Assembly (NCBI GenBank): GCA_023228875.1
Contig: JALOAG010000008.1
Coordinates: 46,321-110,320, forward strand
Length of the DNA: 64,000 bases
From: Bacteroidia bacterium
GTDB taxonomy: Bacteria > Bacteroidota > Bacteroidia > NS11-12g > UBA955
Direction of reading: 5' to 3'
In this document: piece after piece, positions 18,822 through 27,900 of the stretch
Position numbering within the stretch: the stretch's first letter is position 1
Layout: each line of letters begins with the position of its first letter
Made by a program: the position numbers and the translations under genes
Notes under the pieces: model-generated
Told to the model about the DNA's origin: nothing
Seen by the model: the letters and a program-made list of their open reading frames with translations, nothing else
Databases searched by the model: none

Positions 18822-19523
18822 TTATTTGCCGAAATAATAATTTACGCCAAGAGTAGGAGTAAGTCCAAGCCCAATGTTGAATTGGCTGCTTGATGTTGAA
18901 CTAGAACCGTTGTTATTAGGTGTTTGAGAAGTTGACTTCATAGAAGTATATCCAATAATATTGTTTAATGAAAAGTCAACACCCCAATTGTTGCTAAAGA
19001 AGTAAGTTAATCCGGGAGTAATATTCACTCCAATGATGTTGTTCTTTATTTTGTTTCCATCAATAATGTCTGAAGGGTGAAGAATATCCGGAGTTCTGTT
19101 TTGAGTAGTACCTGAATTGTAACCTACAGAAACTTGTCCAAACAAATAAAGTCCGTTACCTACTTCTTTGTAGTATCTAGAAAAAACGCCTGCACCTAAG
19201 TTAACGGTATTCACTGTTTCTTCTTTCTTTCCATCTATAGAAGCGACCCTTCCAAAAAAACTGCTGCCGACATTTAAATTAAGTCCTACAACAATATTGT
19301 CGCTAATAAAATAGCCTGCGGTTGGGCTAACATTCCAATTTAAATTACCTTTAGTCTCGGTTGAAGTGGCATTGCCTGAGGGAGGGGTAACTTTGTTTAC
19401 AGTTTTGCCTGCTAAATTTACGTTTAATCCACCGCCAATCATGATAGATCCTTTACCGGTCTGAGCATTGGCAACCATACAAGTTGAGATTGCTGCTACG
19501 AAAGTTAAAACTACTTTTTTCAT
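18822..19523 (-). CDS. Outer-membrane beta-barrel protein
   Basis: A 233-residue protein with a signal peptide (MKKVVLTFVAAISTCMVANAQ) and glycine/aromatic alternating strands (GSIMIGGGLNVNLAG, AGYFISDNIVVGLNLNVG), ending in an aromatic residue-rich strand (LGVNYYFGK). This is the pattern of OmpA/OmpX-like 8-strand barrels widespread in Bacteroidota. A low-complexity NNNGSSSTSSS loop is present. The start MKKVV (19523) is chosen over an upstream in-frame ATG because the -7 element lies between them. Function unknown. It lies beside the CRISPR array without obvious linkage. Confidence 0.75.
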   Translation of the reverse strand: MKKVVLTFVAAISTCMVANAQTGKGSIMIGGGLNVNLAGKTVNKVTPPSGNATSTETKGNLNWNVSPTAGYFISDNIVVGLNLNVGSSFFGRVASIDGKKEETVNTVNLGAGVFSRYYKEVGNGLYLFGQVSVGYNSGTTQNRTPDILHPSDIIDGNKIKNNIIGVNITPGLTYFFSNNWGVDFSLNNIIGYTSMKSTSQTPNNNGSSSTSSSQFNIGLGLTPTLGVNYYFGK

Positions 19524-19550
19524 AAATATTTGATTTAAAAAATGTACTTG

Positions 19551-19558
19551 CAAATGTA
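19551..19558 (-). promoter_or_regulatory. -7 promoter element of the OMP gene
   Basis: TACATTTG on the minus strand, 27 nt upstream of ATG 19523. Confidence 0.5.
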
Positions 19559-19716
19559 TGGATAACATAATCAATGCCGTAGGTTGAAGTTCTCCACAAA
19601 TTGAGTGGTTGGTCTAAGAAAATGTAGTGTTGGTTAGAATTTATTCAGCATTTCTTGCAGATGACGGCTTCTTTCTATACAGATTTTTTTCAATGTTGTG
19701 ATTTGCTTACAGTTCT

Positions 19717-19724
19717 TATCTTTG
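19717..19724 (+). promoter_or_regulatory. Promoter embedded in each CRISPR repeat (first copy shown)
   Basis: Repeat nucleotides 23-30 read TATCTTTG, a full match to the Bacteroidota -7 element TAnnTTTG. TTG at repeat nucleotides 2-4 lies 18 nt upstream, inside the 17-23 nt spacing described for Flavobacterium promoters. Transcription would begin about repeat nucleotide 35-38, giving a crRNA with ~10 nt of repeat, the spacer and the next repeat. The same element recurs in all 34 copies. The match is seen; activity is inferred, by analogy with the repeat-internal promoters of Neisseria type II-C arrays. Confidence 0.6.
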
Positions 19725-19895
19725 ATGTGGTCATAAACAATGAACAAAGCCCTATACCGGCACGAACACAAGTTGTGATTTGCTTACAGTTCTTATCTTT
19801 GATGTGGTCATAAACAATATTTAAAAACAAAAGAAGACAGAGACGTAGTTGTGATTTGCTTACAGTTCTTATCTTTGATGTGGTCATAAACAATA

Positions 19896-20051
19896 ATGGG
19901 ATACATGGAGAAGTACAGACATAATGAAAGAAGCCCTCAAAAAGAAGGCTCCTTAGTTCCTTACATTGCGAAGTCTATAAGATTAAGCAGTCCAGAACAA
20001 CTGCAAATATACAACAATAATTTAAACCTAAGAATAAAAACTAAAAATTAG
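19896..20051 (+). pseudogene. 3' fragment of a phage gene upstream of the tape measure
   Basis: Fifty-one open codons (MGYMEKYRHNERSPQKEGS ... NLRIKTKN) end at TAG 20049-20051, five nucleotides before the tape-measure ATG. The 5' part is missing: the sequence left of 19895 is CRISPR repeat. In tailed phages a tail-assembly chaperone or small tail protein usually precedes the tape measure, but the fragment itself is not recognised. Confidence 0.5.
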
Positions 20052-20056
20052 AAGAT

Positions 20057-20370
20057 ATGGCACAAGGCGGATTAGAATATGTAATAGACCTGATAGACGG
20101 TTCTTTTGGCAAGAACATTCAGAAGGCGCAGCAGCAGACAAGTAAGCTGGACGGCTTGGTTAAGCGCGTGGGGGCTGGCGTTGCAGCTGTGTTTACTGTG
20201 CAAAAAGTGTGGGGATTGGTGGAAGAGAGCACCAAAGTGCGGGCAGAGATGGAAGCTCTGGACACCAAGATTAAAATAGTGAGTGGTTCGACAGAACAAT
20301 ACACCCGCTACACTCAAGCGTTGGGTAGCATGATTGACAACCTTGCACTGCCTATCAAAGAGACAACAGA
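20057..20370 (+). pseudogene. 5' fragment of a phage tape-measure protein gene
   Basis: About 105 codons from ATG 20057 (MAQGGLEYVIDLIDGSFGKN). The early amphipathic helix, the hydrophobic Gly/Ala stretch (VGAGVAAVFTVQKVWGLV) and the following helical segment (AEMEALDTKIKIVSGSTEQ) match the N-terminus of tail tape-measure proteins, which run hundreds to thousands of residues. It is cut at 20370 by a CRISPR repeat, where the frame hits a stop after one repeat-encoded residue. It cannot be functional here. Confidence 0.7.
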
Positions 20371-22799
20371 GTTGTGATTTGCTTACAGTTCTTATCTTTG
20401 ATGTGGTCATAAACAATTGCCTGCTGAATAGGCTTCTTGGTATGCATTGTTGTGATTTGCTTACAGTTCTTATCTTTGATGTGGTCATAAACAATGACAA
20501 AAACCGTTACAATCCGAATCAATTTGTTGTGATTTGCTTACAGTTCTTATCTTTGATGTGGTCATAAACAATTAGACTGTTGGTCTTTTCGTTCAAATAC
20601 CTGTTGTGATTTGCTTACAGTTCTTATCTTTGATGTGGTCATAAACAATTTCTTACAACGTACTTGTATGGTCTTACCCGTTGTGATTTGCTTACAGTTC
20701 TTATCTTTGATGTGGTCATAAACAATCCGAATACAACAGGTGGAAAATAATGGGTAGTTGTGATTTGCTTACAGTTCTTATCTTTGATGTGGTCATAAAC
20801 AATGACAAGGGCAACGATAGTGAGCAGCCAATAGTTGTGATTTGCTTACAGTTCTTATCTTTGATGTGGTCATAAACAATCAACTTTTCTTCCTCAACTC
20901 GTTTTCTTCTGTTGTGATTTGCTTACAGTTCTTATCTTTGATGTGGTCATAAACAATAAAAGTAAATGTCTTTGACTTTGTTGGGTAGTTGTGATTTGCT
21001 TACAGTTCTTATCTTTGATGTGGTCATAAACAATGTTGGCGAAGGGTAGGTCTGTGTCTGTTTCGTTGTGATTTGCTTACAGTTCTTATCTTTGATGTGG
21101 TCATAAACAATCTTATTGTTCTCATTATAAGCATTCTCAGGTTGTGATTTGCTTACAGTTCTTATCTTTGATGTGGTCATAAACAATTAGATAGTTACTT
21201 GATTGCATTATTCCAAAGTTGTGATTTGCTTACAGTTCTTATCTTTGATGTGGTCATAAACAATTTTAAGGCTCTGGATGTGCCTAATGTGGAGTGTTGT
21301 GATTTGCTTACAGTTCTTATCTTTGATGTGGTCATAAACAATAAATTGCCCTGCGTTTGCATCAATCTGCTTGTTGTGATTTGCTTACAGTTCTTATCTT
21401 TGATGTGGTCATAAACAATTGCTCAACTATTAGGTGGTAATGTATGCTAGTTGTGATTTGCTTACAGTTCTTATCTTTGATGTGGTCATAAACAATACAG
21501 GTTCTAGTTCCTTAAAGGTGTACAAAGTTGTGATTTGCTTACAGTTCTTATCTTTGATGTGGTCATAAACAATTTGCTTACTTTGACATGTAGTAATTGT
21601 CCAGTTGTGATTTGCTTACAGTTCTTATCTTTGATGTGGTCATAAACAATTCTCAATCTTATTCTAAATTTTACTCTTTGGTTGTGATTTGCTTACAGTT
21701 CTTATCTTTGATGTGGTCATAAACAATAAGTCATCTATTTATATACACTTGTATAGCGTTGTGATTTGCTTACAGTTCTTATCTTTGATGTGGTCATAAA
21801 CAATTTTTCAATTACAAATCATTAATAAGTGCATGTTGTGATTTGCTTACAGTTCTTATCTTTGATGTGGTCATAAACAATAGGGCATCCAGCTTCAATC
21901 ATTCGCTTTACGTTGTGATTTGCTTACAGTTCTTATCTTTGATGTGGTCATAAACAATGCCGGCAAATGAGTATAACGGCAAAACAGAGTTGTGATTTGC
22001 TTACAGTTCTTATCTTTGATGTGGTCATAAACAATTGCCAACATTCCAACGGCTGCCAACCTTTCGTTGTGATTTGCTTACAGTTCTTATCTTTGATGTG
22101 GTCATAAACAATTGTAAGAGTGGCAAGCACTACAGTTGAAGCGTTGTGATTTGCTTACAGTTCTTATCTTTGATGTGGTCATAAACAATAGATAGGTCGT
22201 CGCCCCCTTTTCGTTTTTAGTTGTGATTTGCTTACAGTTCTTATCTTTGATGTGGTCATAAACAATGTCTCTCTCGTAGTTAAAATCGTCAGGGAGGTTG
22301 TGATTTGCTTACAGTTCTTATCTTTGATGTGGTCATAAACAATTTAACTCTCTTTTGAAAAACGCAGTAGGGGGTTGTGATTTGCTTACAGTTCTTATCT
22401 TTGATGTGGTCATAAACAATGATTTTGCAGTAGAGAATTTAGAGAAACAAGTTGTGATTTGCTTACAGTTCTTATCTTTGATGTGGTCATAAACAATTAT
22501 ATTTGAGTAGCTTATTGACGGGTTTAGTTGTGATTTGCTTACAGTTCTTATCTTTGATGTGGTCATAAACAATTAGCAGACGGAAATGGGAAAATAGTAA
22601 TGAGTTGTGATTTGCTTACAGTTCTTATCTTTGATGTGGTCATAAACAATCTTCTAAAGAATTTCCTATTTGTTTTATGTGTTGTGATTTGCTTACAGTT
22701 CTTATCTTTGATGTGGTCATAAACAATATACCCTACTTGTATCTATTGATAGTTCAAGGATGTCGTGGGATATGACACAAAGAAAAAAATGAAATGACC

Positions 22800-22834
22800 A
22801 AGGAGGATTTATTTAGTAAATCCTCCTTTTTTTT
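22800..22834 (+). terminator. Terminator of the CRISPR array transcript
   Basis: Perfect 12-bp stem (AAGGAGGATTTA / TAAATCCTCCTT) with loop TTTAG, followed by a T run on the plus strand. On the minus strand no T run follows the stem, so it acts on left-to-right array transcripts and keeps them out of the convergent cas2. It abuts the cas2 stop codon. Confidence 0.85.
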
Positions 22835-23177
22835 AAAACATTTGTAATTGCTGTACGACTACATGTGGATTTTCTTGTGCTTTTGTGCCATTAAAAATTT
22901 CTATATCGCCAAATTGTTTATCGGTGATACAGAGTATGCCGATATGTCCAAATTCCGGCAGGCTCTTTTTAACCCTTTTTATGTGTACATCCGCATTCTC
23001 TCTGCTCGGGCAGTGTCGAAGATAAATGCTGAACTGAAACATGGTATAGCCGTCTTCTAATAACTTTTTGCGAAATTCGGCATATCGCTTTCTGTCTTTT
23101 TTTGATTCTGTCGGTAAATCAAAAAACACTAATACCCACATAATTCTGTATGCGCTTAATCTTTCTTGTGTAGCCAT
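22833..23177 (-). CDS. cas2: CRISPR-associated endonuclease Cas2
   Basis: A 114-residue subunit of the Cas1-Cas2 spacer integrase. The ferredoxin-like fold is evident from strand 1 WVLVFFDLPTES (conserved Asp20), the basic helix KKDRKRYAEFRKKLLEDGY and FQFSIYLRHCPS. The N-terminus (MATQERLSAYR) is typical of type II-C Cas2. It is the last gene of the operon, 15 nt after cas1. Confidence 0.95.
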   Translation of the reverse strand: MATQERLSAYRIMWVLVFFDLPTESKKDRKRYAEFRKKLLEDGYTMFQFSIYLRHCPSRENADVHIKRVKKSLPEFGHIGILCITDKQFGDIEIFNGTKAQENPHVVVQQLQMF

Positions 23178-23192
23178 TGTTTTTCATACTTT

Positions 23193-24134
23193 TCAGAGGT
23201 TCATGGCTGGATAGGGGATTTTGTTTGCTTTGCCCTCAAAACATTTCACTAAACCGGCTGTGGTTCTTTGCAACGCAACCATTAAGGGGCTTTTGTTATT
23301 ATCAATTTCAACATCTATTGCTGGTATGATTAACAACTCTTTCTTGATTTCTGTGGTTAATTCACCTTCAGTTTTTGGGAACTTGTGTAAAAGTCCACAA
23401 ATCAGTTCATCCACAAATGGGCGATAAGGTTCCATAATATCATCTGCCAGACAATATGAGTTGTATTGATTGCGATGATGAATCCCCAATGTTGGCAAGA
23501 GTCCGCTTCCAACCAATGAACGTGCCACGCAAGCACGTAAGATAGAGTAGCCATAGTTCAGCCAAGTATTCGGTTTGTTGCCTTCGCGATCTCGAATGAA
23601 ATTTGACTCGACTCCGAAAATATGTTGCCAATAGTAGGCTGCCGCCCTGCCTTCAAAGTTTTCAGGGTCTCCACTACGTACTTGTTTTGCCATGTTATAC
23701 AGCATTTGTGCATCCCCTTGCCTTTGTTTTTCGAGCAAGATTCCTTGATTGTTTATTTTTTGTTTGACGGTTTGTTGCCATAGTTGTTTCTTTAGCGGAA
23801 GCGAGCTTTCAATCTGTGCCATAAAACGTTTTGCTTGCAGCGTGTTTCCGTCTAAATTAAGCATCATGCCGCATGGGTGGTGGGTTGAGTTACAGGTAAT
23901 TAATGCCACATTGTTTTCTAATAGTTCACTCATCAGTGCTTGTGTCAATGTGATACGACTATGGTCTAAAATTAATAATCCGATGTCTTCAATGGGAATT
24001 GAAGCAATCGCTTCTTTTTTAACCTGCTCCGGCATATTCGCGTCTTGTTCAATCTCAGGCAGTTTTACAACCAATTGTTTAAGATTCAGACTTAAATAAG
24101 CCGGATTACCAAAATAGAGCGTGCGTTTAATCAT
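23193..24134 (-). CDS. cas1: CRISPR-associated endonuclease Cas1
   Basis: A 313-residue spacer integrase. N-terminal beta domain (MIKRTLYFGNPAYLSL) and C-terminal helical domain with the metal ligands in place: Glu161 (NFEGRAAAYYWQ), a His at 219/220 (GIHHRNQYNSYCLADD) and acidic residues 231-235 (DDIMEP). The type II subfamily motif is intact. ATG 24134 follows the stop of the RAYT gene by 3 nt, so cas1 translation may depend on ribosomes coming from the transposase gene. Confidence 0.97.
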   Translation of the reverse strand: MIKRTLYFGNPAYLSLNLKQLVVKLPEIEQDANMPEQVKKEAIASIPIEDIGLLILDHSRITLTQALMSELLENNVALITCNSTHHPCGMMLNLDGNTLQAKRFMAQIESSLPLKKQLWQQTVKQKINNQGILLEKQRQGDAQMLYNMAKQVRSGDPENFEGRAAAYYWQHIFGVESNFIRDREGNKPNTWLNYGYSILRACVARSLVGSGLLPTLGIHHRNQYNSYCLADDIMEPYRPFVDELICGLLHKFPKTEGELTTEIKKELLIIPAIDVEIDNNKSPLMVALQRTTAGLVKCFEGKANKIPYPAMNL

Positions 24135-24137
24135 AGG

Positions 24138-24860
24138 CTAAAGAGTTAATTCATTTTCAATTTGCACGTATTCTTCAAACTGCTTTTCTTTTAGCGAGTG
24201 CTGTTCTTTATAGTTTTCCATGTTGTTAAACAAATGCTCAGCTAATTCGGTGTTACGGCTGTAAAAGCCGGTGTTGTTCGTCCATTCCCAATCGTTTATA
24301 TCAGTAGTGAAATTGTGTTTTATCGGGTTGAGGTGAATATAGAGAATAATTGCTCGGAGGTAGTCATCGTCTTTGATTTCCTTCCGTTTGAAATTTTTAA
24401 GAAAAAGAGAACCGCGTCTTTGATAAACCTTATTAAAGGATTGGGTGTAACTGCTAAACAGATTAGCAAATTGTTTGCTGAGAAACTTTCCATCAATGGT
24501 TGGGATGGGGTTAGACTTTTCAACTGGTTTAAACTTTTCCAAAGTTCTAAACTTTGGAAAAGTTTGGAGTTGGTTAGGGAAGGTTGAGTTTGACGAAGTT
24601 TCCTCTATATTTGGTATATCGTTACTAAGCAGTACCTCTACTTCCCCTTTTAAAATCTTTTTAATTTCCTCCTTGCTTCTGATTTTGACTAAAAAATGAA
24701 AATGATTAGGCATCAGACACCAAGTCAGGGTCTCGGCTATGGGGCTGATATGCCGATTCCATTTGCTCAAGAAAAACAGATGGTTCTTTCTCTCAACAAA
24801 TAGATTATCCGTTCCGTTTGCATGGTTGAAAATGTGGTAGTATGTCTCAAAATTAAGCAT
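24138..24860 (-). CDS. RAYT / IS200-like HUH transposase inside the cas operon
   Basis: A 240-residue Y1 transposase-family protein (PF01797, REP-associated subgroup): N-terminal YYHIFNH, the HUH motif HFHFLV (His53, His55), a helix YTQSFNKVYQRRGSLF bearing the expected catalytic Tyr, and YIHLNPIKHNF. These enzymes nick single-stranded DNA at REP or IS200 hairpins. The gene sits 46 nt after cas9 and 3 nt before cas1, on the same strand, uninterrupted. No IS ends or target duplications are seen around it. A stretch of residues ~85-120 looks like an insertion between the HUH and Tyr motifs and contains a perfect inverted repeat. A role in adaptation is speculation. Confidence 0.85.
   Translation of the reverse strand: MLNFETYYHIFNHANGTDNLFVERKNHLFFLSKWNRHISPIAETLTWCLMPNHFHFLVKIRSKEEIKKILKGEVEVLLSNDIPNIEETSSNSTFPNQLQTFPKFRTLEKFKPVEKSNPIPTIDGKFLSKQFANLFSSYTQSFNKVYQRRGSLFLKNFKRKEIKDDDYLRAIILYIHLNPIKHNFTTDINDWEWTNNTGFYSRNTELAEHLFNNMENYKEQHSLKEKQFEEYVQIENELTL
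24531..24565. repeat. Perfect 15-bp inverted repeat within the RAYT gene
   Basis: AAACTTTTCCAAAGT, loop TCTAA, then the exact reverse complement ACTTTGGAAAAGTTT. It encodes residues ~99-110 of the RAYT protein (TFPKFRTLEKFK on the minus strand). It resembles the REP/BIME-like hairpins that RAYT enzymes recognise, and may be such an element inserted in frame. In the mRNA it would form a strong hairpin upstream of cas1-cas2. Confidence 0.85.
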
Positions 24861-24906
24861 CTGCTATTATTTTTTAGTCATTAAACTTTATGAAGTCTTG
24901 TTTCTT

Positions 24907-27900
24907 TTAATATTCTCCAATACTTACAATATCGCCCAAATGATTGATGCGTACTTTGACAATCCCTTCAAAATTGGGTAAACTTTTAATATTTTTGAAA
25001 GTGATGTCTTTTAGTTCTTTCCTATCATCTATTGTTGTTTCTAAATGATGCCTAAAAACATATTCTCTCACAGCTGAATTGCCATAAATAAGTTTTGAAA
25101 ATTTCTGCACCCTAAACAAATTTTGACTGATTTCCTTTTTATTTTTCGGGTCTAACAAATCAATTTCATTGGGGTTAAATCCTGTTTTTTCATTTGGGAA
25201 AACAAACATTTCATTTTGTTTCAAGGTAAATAGAAACTGCCAGCCTAAATGTTGGTTATATGTTTTATCAATTATTGGTAATCCTTGATTAGAGCGAGCA
25301 ACAGCTTCATAGAACGAAACCACATTTTCTTGTAAATTTCCTTTCTCATCTCTGTAAACTGCTACGTGGTGATTGTTTCCAGTGCTAACATAATCAACAG
25401 GAATTTTCATCCCATTTTCATCCAACATAAAATTACCAAAATGGTCTTTTTTGTAGTGCAAAGGTTCAGCATTGCTAACACCGCTAATTGTAACACGTTT
25501 TATTGAAATTCCCTTTTCTTTATTGAGCCAAATCGGGTTTTTGTCTAAATCAGAAAATGCTTTTTTGGGATCTCCTCCGTATTCTTTTAAGCGATTTCTC
25601 ATTATCGTTTTAATTCCCTCATCAACAATTTTACCTATTAATTTATCATCTTTAAAATTTTCCGGGGTAATATCTTTTCTAATTGAAAAATCTTCTGTCA
25701 GCCATACTAGTTTTACAATTTCAGGAAGTGCTTTTGATTTTGCTTCATCCAAGTAAATCGGATTTTTGCTCAAAGCATTTTTTCCTGCAAAAACTTTCAT
25801 CGGGTCATTGCCATTTTCTGATAATCTTTGTAATAAAAACTTTCTATAAAGAGGGTTAGCCACTTTATTTATGGTTTCAACGTCAAATTTTGTGCTTACT
25901 TTTTCTTCTTTACTTTCGTAATAATGGTATTTACCGTAAACAGTTTCTTTGTGCAACTGTCCTCTTGGAGTTAACGTTTCTTGAGCTTTGTCTTTGCCCG
26001 AAATTTTATTTTTATTTTTCGTAACTACCTTATTTTTTGCTTTATGCGAAATCAATACATTTTCCAAATGCTCTTTGGCTACCTGACGGAAGTTTGGTAT
26101 TGGTTCTTTAAAAACACGCTTTTTGTTTCCGTCATTATCCACTTTTATTTCGGTTTCCAAATTCTCAATGGCAACTATATTGCTGTGCAATTTATGATTT
26201 TCGTTTTTCCGTGCATTCAGGTAATTCAAATACTGAATATGATTATGTTTGGTAAATGCAACCGTCAAAGCGTCCATAGCGTGATGACGGTGGTCGTTCC
26301 GTTTTGTCCAGTCTTTAATAACTTCTACTTGCTTTCCAAATTTCCGTTCTTGCATTTCAGTCAACCCTAAACTTCTGTATTTCGGCAGATTAAGCTCTTT
26401 CATTACATTAACCAAGTCCCAATCTTCACGAAGTCTGTCTGTAATACTTCCCGAAGTGGAAACTACTGAACGGGTAATTTTAAACAGCATTTCTTTTGCC
26501 TTTTTGGCAATGTATTGCGTTTCTCTTAAATCACGCTCTATAAATCCGTCCCCGATTTCAGACTCTTTTTTGAATAATTTTTGATATTTAGCTTTTGAAA
26601 TCTTCTTTTCCATGTACAAAATTTCGACTACTGATTCATACTTAGAAAAATCACCTTCGCCTTTTGTGCTCATATAATCAAATGCTGTCTTGTTTCCCTT
26701 ATCCAAATTTGCTTGTCTCGGTACTAAAACTTTATTTGAAAAACTGTCATCAAACAAACGGGATTGAGGAATGATATGGTCTATATCATATTCTTTTCCA
26801 AATAACTTATGATAATCAATTTTGGTATTTGTATATAAATCTTTATAAGCATTAAAGGCTAATTCCTCATATAGTTTATATCTTATAATATCATTTTTTG
26901 TTGGATTCTGAACACTTGGAAAATCTCTCTTTATGATCGCTCTTATTTTATCATTCTCCAATTTTGCAGCATTGATATTCGTAGTCATTTCTGCTCTTTC
27001 CTGTGCATTTTTCTTTAATTCACGAGCCAATTCTATACGGATTTCGTCAAATCGGAAATCGGGATTTCCTTTTCTATTTTTCTCAATCAATGTGTTTACC
27101 ACATTGACCATTTGATTAAGAATTTTCTCCACCACAGGTTGACGTAAACTGTTCTTTTTCAACAACTCCAATTTATCCTCCAATGGTCTATTGTCTATTT
27201 CCTCTTTGGTCAAAGAATGCTTGGAATGACGATAACCTGCCAATTCGCAAGCCGTACTATAATTGTTTTCCTTAATAAACGGATAAACTTTTCGCATCGC
27301 TTTGGAAGAAAGATTTCCGTAATCATCAGATAAGGAAATATTAGCCAAAATCTGACTATGTTCTTTTTTGAAGCCGAATTTCTTTTCTAACAGTTCATAC
27401 AATTTTTCGTTTCCACTTTGGGAATTATCGCCTTCATACGAATACAATAAATGCCACAATTGATAAGATAGCTGTTCTTCAAACGCTGTTCCGTCCAGCT
27501 CTGCATCAAATTCCAAAATCTTCGTATCAATTTCCAATGTCTGAAAAATATCCCTGACCATCTTCTTGATTTCAATGGCAGGAACATTCAAATCGTCCAG
27601 TTCAACCTCATCTTTGTTGGATTTTACTTTCAGTAAATCTTTTACGTCATACCCCTCTATATCCAAAATTTTCAGATAGGCTTCATAAAGTGCTTTATTG
27701 GTTCGATTGCCCTCCAATTCAGAATAATTGATTTCCCAATCAGTAGGTTTGTACCCTAATAGTTCAATGATTTTATTGGCTTTTAAATTGCCTTTAAAGT
27801 TCAATTCATCAAACAAATGTTGCTTTGTTTCTAAATCGAGCGTAAATATTTCCTTTTCTTCTTCAAAAAGACTATCCTGATTGTCTTGTTTTGCTGTACG

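Larger units (their letters stand above)
19895..20370. other. 476-nt phage tail-module fragment inside the CRISPR array
   Basis: It occupies the position of one spacer between repeats 3 and 4. It contains the last 51 codons of one open frame, a 5-nt gap and the first ~105 codons of a tape-measure-like gene, both in normal phage gene order. The tape-measure part is visibly richer in G and C than the surrounding spacers. It has no repeat-like sequence inside, no terminal inverted repeats and no target-site duplication beyond the CRISPR repeats themselves. It is either a real oversized insertion or an assembly join. Confidence 0.85.
19695..22727 (+). CRISPR. Type II-C CRISPR array: 34 repeats of 47 bp
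   Basis: The repeat begins GTTGTGATTTGCTTACAG and ends GTCATAAACAAT. All 34 copies read identically, including both terminal ones. Of 33 intervals, 32 are ordinary spacers: most are 30 nt, three are 29 nt (after repeats 2, 13 and 31) and two are 31 nt (after repeats 4 and 15). The interval between repeats 3 and 4 is 476 nt of phage-like DNA. Orientation: the 5' end of the plus-strand repeat pairs with the tracrRNA anti-repeat, and a plus-strand terminator follows at 22800, so crRNAs are read left to right, against the cas operon. No degenerate end repeat marks the leader-distal side, so the adaptation end is not settled. Confidence 0.98.

Noticed and set aside
19895..20370. The phage fragment as an integrated prophage or satellite
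   Set aside because: Only 476 nt with no integrase, att sites or complete gene; it exactly replaces one spacer.
19690..22572. Open frames across the array encoding repeated FMTTSKIRTVSKSQ or CDLLTVLIFDVVINN peptides
   Set aside because: They are translations of the 47-bp CRISPR repeat in various frames, with no start signals; not proteins.
24138..24860. RAYT gene as part of a complete IS200/IS605 insertion sequence
   Set aside because: No end hairpins, no TnpB and no insertion scar are seen at its borders; it is spaced as an operon gene.
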